A stretch of 64,000 nucleotides of DNA, from contig JAILIS010000038.1 of assembly GCA_024695145.1 (NCBI GenBank), positions 1 to 64,000 of the forward strand, given 5' to 3'. This document shows, piece by piece, positions 59,791-64,000 of this stretch. Both the position numbers and the translations under genes were made by a program. Position 1 is the stretch's first letter, and each line of letters starts with the position of its first letter. Under the pieces are notes generated by a model. It saw nothing but the letters and a program-made list of their open reading frames with translations, was not told the DNA's origin and did not search any database. The DNA comes from Lachnospiraceae bacterium. GTDB lineage: Bacteria > Bacillota > Clostridia > Lachnospirales > Lachnospiraceae.

Positions 59791-61794
59791 GGCGTTTTTT
59801 TCAGAAAATACAGCCATATTTTCTTTCTCGCTTTGTTTACTGTCGCATTTCTTGCCGGCGGAGCAGTGACTTTCCTGCATTCAAGCGGAAATGCCGTGAT
59901 CAATGAGGTGTGTACCTCAAACGTATCCTGCTGCGAGGATGAAAAGGGACAGTATCCGGACTGGATAGAAATATATAATCCGACAATGCAAAACATCGAT
60001 CTGTCAGGTTTTATTGTCAACAAGTCGACGGATCTGAAAAAAGAAAAATTCATCATCCCCGAAGGTACTGTTCTGGCTCCGGGGTCATTTTATCTGTTTG
60101 ATCCGGGATTCACGCTTTCCTCAGAGGGCGGCACGATCAATCTGGTAGATAAAGGGATGCAGTATATCGACCGGGTGACGCTGCCAAAGCTTAAATACGA
60201 TACGACTTATGCCAGAAGCATTGACGGAAAACCTGACTGGGAGTGCATGACCCCTACGCCGGGATATTCCAACACGGAAGGCTCGCAGCTTCCCCGGATG
60301 ATCGAGGGAAGTGTTCTAGCCTCATATGATACCGGGTTTTACGATGATGAGTTTGAACTTAAGCTGAGCTCATCTGCATGGGGAAGAGACATATACTATA
60401 CCGTCGACGGCAGCGACCCGAGGACGGAAGGTATATTATATGACCGCCCGATACGTATATATGACAGATCAAAAGATGCCAACAAATGGTCGATGATACC
60501 GGAAACATCGCTTGAATATACGGAAGGCAGGATGCCTCTTCCGTCGGATCCTCTTGACAAGTGCACCGTCATAAGAGCCGTGGCGGCTGACCGTTATAAA
60601 AGGTTTACGGACGTAAGCACATATACGTACTTTGTCGGATTTGATGAGAAGAGCGCATATGACGGTCTGACTGTCGTTTCCGCGGTCGTGGAGCCTTCAG
60701 ATCTGTACGCTCACGATGACGGGATCATGGTCCTCGGAAGCGATTATGACGCGTTTGTCGCAGCGGGCTCGCCCGATGAATATGACGGCAGCAGCGCCAA
60801 CTTCACGAGGCGCGGGCGTACCACCGAGCGGGAGGCTGTCATCGAAGTGTTTGACAGCCTGCATGAGAACGTGCTTGATACAAAGGCCGGGATCAGGATA
60901 AAAGGACTGTCCTCGAGGTGGGATGTCCAGAAAAGTTTTTCGGTCATATTCAGGCAGGCATACGGCGGCAGTTTCAGGGAAGCTTTTTCAACGGACAGGG
61001 TAGATTTTGACCTTCATTCATTCTCTCTTGACAAATGCGGTCAGGACGAAGAGACGAAGATGATCGATGTGATCATGGAGAGCTGCATGCGCGACAGCGG
61101 CTGCGCCACCGTAAGAAGAGTTCCCGCAGCCCTGTTTCTGAACGGCGAATATTGGGGATTCTACTGGCTCTCGGAGCGCTTTGACAAGACGTTTCTTGCC
61201 GACAGATACGGTGTGCGTTCGGATGATGTCGAATACAGGGACAAGAATGATTTTACGGAAGACGGAGCCTGGAACGTCGGTAATTTTGACCGTGAGAGTC
61301 TGCTGAATTACTATGCGGGCAATATCATAGTCGCCCATGAGACCGACTGGCCTGATTTCAATGTAAGATTCTGGCGCACGCTGAGTGACGAGGGTACACC
61401 GTACGGGGATGCAAAGTTTCGGCCCGTGATATTTGATATGAACTCCGATTCCATGAGGTATCCGGATTTTGATTCGTTTTCCTATCTCATGGAGAGTTAT
61501 TATCCGTTCATGGAAGTTACGGAGGATGACGAAAACTTCAGGCGGGATCTGGCTGACCGTATAGATGAGATGAATGAGGGCTGCTTTGAAACGGGCAGGG
61601 TGATAAGCCTTATCGATATGATATCTTCAAGGATCAAAGATCAGATGATCCTCGATAAGATGAGATATTATAACCTTACTCCCGATGAGGCCGGAGCATC
61701 CTTTGAAGAAAGTGTTAACGTGATCAGAAGATTTTTTGAGACAAGAGGCACTTATCTGGAGCAATACAAGGAAAGATATCTGGAAGGTAAATGA
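59788..61794 (+). CDS. CotH-family protein with lamin-tail and chitobiase-like domains, tandem copy 1
   Basis: A 668-residue membrane-anchored extracytoplasmic protein. The start is TTG at 59788 with AGGAGGGG from a truncated repeat 6-7 bases upstream; no ATG is available before the conserved region. One membrane helix covers residues 8-28. A lamin-tail-like domain (PDWIEIYNPTMQNIDLSGF) and a CHB_HEX_C-like domain (DIYYTVDGSDPRTEG) precede CotH. CotH motifs include GIRIKGLSSRWDVQKSFSV and VPAALFLNGEYWGFYWLSER. The final acidic motif reads IFDMNSDS (D550, N552), with asparagine where most members have aspartate. It is a close paralogue of the next gene and overlaps it by 4 bases. Confidence 0.85.
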   Translation: MGVFFRKYSHIFFLALFTVAFLAGGAVTFLHSSGNAVINEVCTSNVSCCEDEKGQYPDWIEIYNPTMQNIDLSGFIVNKSTDLKKEKFIIPEGTVLAPGSFYLFDPGFTLSSEGGTINLVDKGMQYIDRVTLPKLKYDTTYARSIDGKPDWECMTPTPGYSNTEGSQLPRMIEGSVLASYDTGFYDDEFELKLSSSAWGRDIYYTVDGSDPRTEGILYDRPIRIYDRSKDANKWSMIPETSLEYTEGRMPLPSDPLDKCTVIRAVAADRYKRFTDVSTYTYFVGFDEKSAYDGLTVVSAVVEPSDLYAHDDGIMVLGSDYDAFVAAGSPDEYDGSSANFTRRGRTTEREAVIEVFDSLHENVLDTKAGIRIKGLSSRWDVQKSFSVIFRQAYGGSFREAFSTDRVDFDLHSFSLDKCGQDEETKMIDVIMESCMRDSGCATVRRVPAALFLNGEYWGFYWLSERFDKTFLADRYGVRSDDVEYRDKNDFTEDGAWNVGNFDRESLLNYYAGNIIVAHETDWPDFNVRFWRTLSDEGTPYGDAKFRPVIFDMNSDSMRYPDFDSFSYLMESYYPFMEVTEDDENFRRDLADRIDEMNEGCFETGRVISLIDMISSRIKDQMILDKMRYYNLTPDEAGASFEESVNVIRRFFETRGTYLEQYKERYLEGK

Positions 61795-63803
61795 AGACAC
61801 TGACACTCTTTATCAGAAAATACGCACATATAATTTTTGTCGTACTGTTTGCGGTCGCATTTGTCGCGATCGGGATATTTGCGATCGGAAATAACGAGGA
61901 CCATGTCGTTCTCAACGAGATCTGTCCTTCGAACGTGAAATGTTGTATGGATGAGAACGGAGAATTTCCCGACTGGATCGAGATATACAATCCGTCGGAT
62001 CACGATATGGATCTGTCGGGATACAGCGTTACAGAATCCACCGACCTTCAGAAGGTGAAGTTTGATATTCCGGAAGGGACGATACTCGCGCCGGGATCGT
62101 TCTACCTGTTCGATCCGATCTTTCTTATGTCATCACAGGGATGTACCATTAACCTGCTCGATCGGAGAAAGCATTATATCGACCGTATAGAGATCCCAAA
62201 GCTCAAATGGGACACAACGTATGCAAGGGTTGATGACGGAGGCGATGAGTGGAGCATCAAGGAGCCTACTCCGGGATACTCCAACGCGGACGGTAAAAAG
62301 CTTGAACCGGTCGCCGAAGGGCTCGTTATCGCATCGGCGGATTCCGGATTTTACGACAGTGAGTTCGATCTTCGCCTTGCATCATCAAATATGGGAAGGC
62401 AGATATACTATACGACAGACGGTCGCGATCCCGTAAAATACGGAACATTGTATGAAGGACCCATTCACATATACGACAGGTCAGGGGATGCCAATCTTTA
62501 TTCGGCCATTCCGGATGTAAGCCTTGAGTATACGGAAGGTCGCGTAAGTCCGCCGCAGTTTCCCGTCGACAAGTGCACGGTAGTTCGTGCGGTTACAAAA
62601 GATGCGCTTGGAAGATATACGGATATCAGCACATTTACATACTTTGTGGGCTTTAACGAAAAGCACGCTTATGATAACATGGCTGTGGTGTCCGTTATCG
62701 CAGATCCGTATGATCTGTTCTCCGGTGAGAACGGTATCATGGTACTCGGGGATTCATACGAACGCTTTGTTGCGGAAGGGGCTCCCGAGGATTATGCGTC
62801 AGACAAAGCGAATTTCATACCGAGAGGGCGAAGGAGCGAGAGATTCGCAAATATAGAAGTTTTTGACGAAGATCATAAGAGAACTCTCGATGTACCGTGC
62901 GGTATAAGAATAAAGGGAATGTCCTCAAGATGGGATGTGCAGAAGAGTCTTTCCGTCGTGTTCCACAGGGCATACGGCGGTAACTACAAGGAAAGCTTTA
63001 CGGTAGACAATACCGTTTTTGATGTTCATTCTTTTGCCCTTGACAAGTGCGGACAGGATGTCGGTACGAAGATGAAGGATACCATTATGGAATACGCGAT
63101 GCGAAACACCGATTGTGCGACAACAGACCGCGTTCCGTGCAGCGTGTTCATAAACGGTGAATACTGGGGCTTTTACTGGATCACCAACAGGTTCGACAAC
63201 AGCTTTATAGCGGACAAATACGGCGTTGATATCAATGATGTGTTCTATAAAAACATAGCCGAATTCCAGGAGGGAGAGTGGATTCAGGAGGAGTTTGACA
63301 GACAGAGCCTTATTGACTGTTATGCCGCAAACGTGATAATCTCCCATGCGAGAGACTGGCCGCACTACAACTTCAGGGTATGGAAGACTCTTACGGATGA
63401 AGGTACTTTTTACGGTGACGGCAAATGGCGTCCCGTGATATTTGATATCAACTCGGCCTCAATGGAACTGGTCGATTATGATCTGCTTGATTTTATGGTC
63501 ACAAAATTCTATCCTTTTACCGAGATCTGCAATGATGATGAGAATTTCAGGCAGGATCTTGTTGACCGGATAGATGAGATGAGACAAAATGAGTTTGATC
63601 CGGTCAGGATAGATAATATGATCGATGATCTTTATGCGCGCATTCATGACCAGATGATACTCGATCGGATGAGGTATTTTAACTGCAGCGAAGAAGAGGC
63701 CGAAGCGTTTTTTGATGACAGCGTGAAGAGCCTTAAGGATTTTTACGACAACAGATGGGAATATCTGGACAGATATGAGGAAAAGTTTTTGAATGGAGAA
63801 TGA
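61791..63803 (+). CDS. CotH-family protein with lamin-tail and chitobiase-like domains, tandem copy 2
   Basis: A 670-residue paralogue of the preceding product with the same architecture: anchor at residues 14-34, lamin-tail-like domain (PDWIEIYNPSDHDMDLSGY), CHB_HEX_C-like domain (QIYYTTDGRDPVKYG) and CotH. GIRIKGMSSRWDVQKSLSV, VPCSVFINGEYWGFYWITNR and IFDINSASME (D552, N554) are the matching motifs, again with asparagine at the second acidic site. The ATG overlaps the previous stop. A VTC gene starts inside its last codons, so this is a third module, in the order CotH, CotH, VTC. In both copies a cysteine pair near residue 50 could form an external disulphide. Confidence 0.86.
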   Translation: MKTLTLFIRKYAHIIFVVLFAVAFVAIGIFAIGNNEDHVVLNEICPSNVKCCMDENGEFPDWIEIYNPSDHDMDLSGYSVTESTDLQKVKFDIPEGTILAPGSFYLFDPIFLMSSQGCTINLLDRRKHYIDRIEIPKLKWDTTYARVDDGGDEWSIKEPTPGYSNADGKKLEPVAEGLVIASADSGFYDSEFDLRLASSNMGRQIYYTTDGRDPVKYGTLYEGPIHIYDRSGDANLYSAIPDVSLEYTEGRVSPPQFPVDKCTVVRAVTKDALGRYTDISTFTYFVGFNEKHAYDNMAVVSVIADPYDLFSGENGIMVLGDSYERFVAEGAPEDYASDKANFIPRGRRSERFANIEVFDEDHKRTLDVPCGIRIKGMSSRWDVQKSLSVVFHRAYGGNYKESFTVDNTVFDVHSFALDKCGQDVGTKMKDTIMEYAMRNTDCATTDRVPCSVFINGEYWGFYWITNRFDNSFIADKYGVDINDVFYKNIAEFQEGEWIQEEFDRQSLIDCYAANVIISHARDWPHYNFRVWKTLTDEGTFYGDGKWRPVIFDINSASMELVDYDLLDFMVTKFYPFTEICNDDENFRQDLVDRIDEMRQNEFDPVRIDNMIDDLYARIHDQMILDRMRYFNCSEEEAEAFFDDSVKSLKDFYDNRWEYLDRYEEKFLNGE

Positions 63804-64000
63804 TGCTGTTTTCAGACATGAAATGAAATATCTGATCAACAGACGCGATATGGACAGCTGTATCAGCCGTATCACTATGTTTGCGGGATATGACAGGCAT
63901 GCGACAAAAGGCAGCTACCTTGTCAGGAGCCTCTACTACGATGACATGTACTCTTCGGCGTATGAGGACAAGGAGAGCGGTGTAAGATCGCGCTGTAAAT
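63793..64000 (+). CDS. VTC domain protein, module 3 (cut by the window end)
   Basis: The frame opens at ATG 63793, inside the end of the second CotH gene, and is open to the window edge (69 codons). It begins MENDAVFRHEMKYLINRRDM and has SYLVRSLYYDDMYSSAYEDK followed by VRSRCK, the N-terminal VTC strands seen in the products at 22842 and 37984. GAGG lies about 12 bases upstream. A DUF4956 gene would be expected just beyond the edge. Confidence 0.85.
   Translation, partial: MENDAVFRHEMKYLINRRDMDSCISRITMFAGYDRHATKGSYLVRSLYYDDMYSSAYEDKESGVRSRCK

Noticed and set aside
59781..59801. A GCCC..GGGC stem followed by seven T, possible terminator after the AICAR transformylase
   Set aside because: The stem has only four pairs and overlaps the start of the CotH gene; kept as a comment in the findings but not called.

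Overview
The window looks like a chromosomal segment of a low-to-mid GC Clostridia bacterium, most likely Lachnospiraceae. This rests on gene types (free-standing PurO-type IMP cyclohydrolase beside a lone AICAR transformylase, VTC/DUF4956/CotH sets, a DUF6106-like protein), on Gram-positive style AGGAGG ribosome sites and on clean TTGaca-17-TATAAT promoters. The species cannot be named from the sequence. Positions 1-1612 are AT-rich and look foreign: a small GNAT-type acetyltransferase plus a 58-residue partner on the minus strand, with a long leader and a terminator. From 1613 on the window is essentially one surface-glycan locus interrupted by a few housekeeping genes.

Layout. 1613-8629: UDP-HexNAc dehydrogenase, aminotransferase, UDP-GlcNAc 2-epimerase, two related membrane proteins (the second Wzy/ligase-like), an acyltransferase and a histidine phosphatase. 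8722-9774: a single-gene unit with HTH, GHKL ATPase and STAS-like parts. 9869-14042: aryl-CoA ligase, flavin reductase-rubredoxin, manC, manA. 14232-19688: glucose-1-phosphate cytidylyltransferase, a split transketolase and a bifunctional fucokinase/GDP-fucose pyrophosphorylase. 19728-22791: CapD/WbpM-type dehydratase and an acyltransferase. 22842-27702: VTC, DUF4956, CotH and a GT-C enzyme. 27726-32448: three GT2 enzymes and a GT-C-like protein. 32445-37984 (minus): VTC, DUF4956, CotH, MBOAT, SGNH. 38065-43632: GT8, gmd, fcl, an SDR and rfbH. 43948-54703: membrane proteins, GtrB/GtrII/GT-C enzymes, a ChbG deacetylase, DUF6106 and guaB. 54760-57414: PocR-GGDEF-EAL. 57448-59553: PurO and AICAR transformylase. 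59788 to the end: two tandem CotH paralogues and the start of a third VTC gene.

How it fits together. The cytoplasmic enzymes make GDP-mannose, GDP-fucose (both de novo and by salvage), a UDP-linked acetamido uronic acid, a UDP-4-keto-6-deoxy-HexNAc and part of a CDP-3,6-dideoxyhexose route. Three GtrB/DPM-like enzymes probably charge polyprenyl phosphate with sugars that five GT-C type membrane enzymes could use outside the membrane. Acyltransferases, an MBOAT/SGNH pair and a deacetylase decorate the product. Three VTC/DUF4956/CotH modules are embedded in or flank this locus and are the strongest candidate for an undescribed system: a polyphosphate-polymerase-like fold, a conserved membrane protein and an extracytoplasmic kinase-like protein, repeatedly co-localised with glycan modification genes.

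Non-coding content is rich. Six transcription units have a -10 hexamer only 6-8 bases before the ATG and no ribosome site, so they are probably leaderless. Four kinds of structured intergenic sequence are visible: a 128-base element in two inverted copies (14075, 58211), a tandem GC-rich hairpin family (40255, 59554-59790), a 226-base multi-branched element (43701-43926) and a three-way-junction-like element at 63-131. Stem-preserving differences between copies point to RNA-level structure for the first two.
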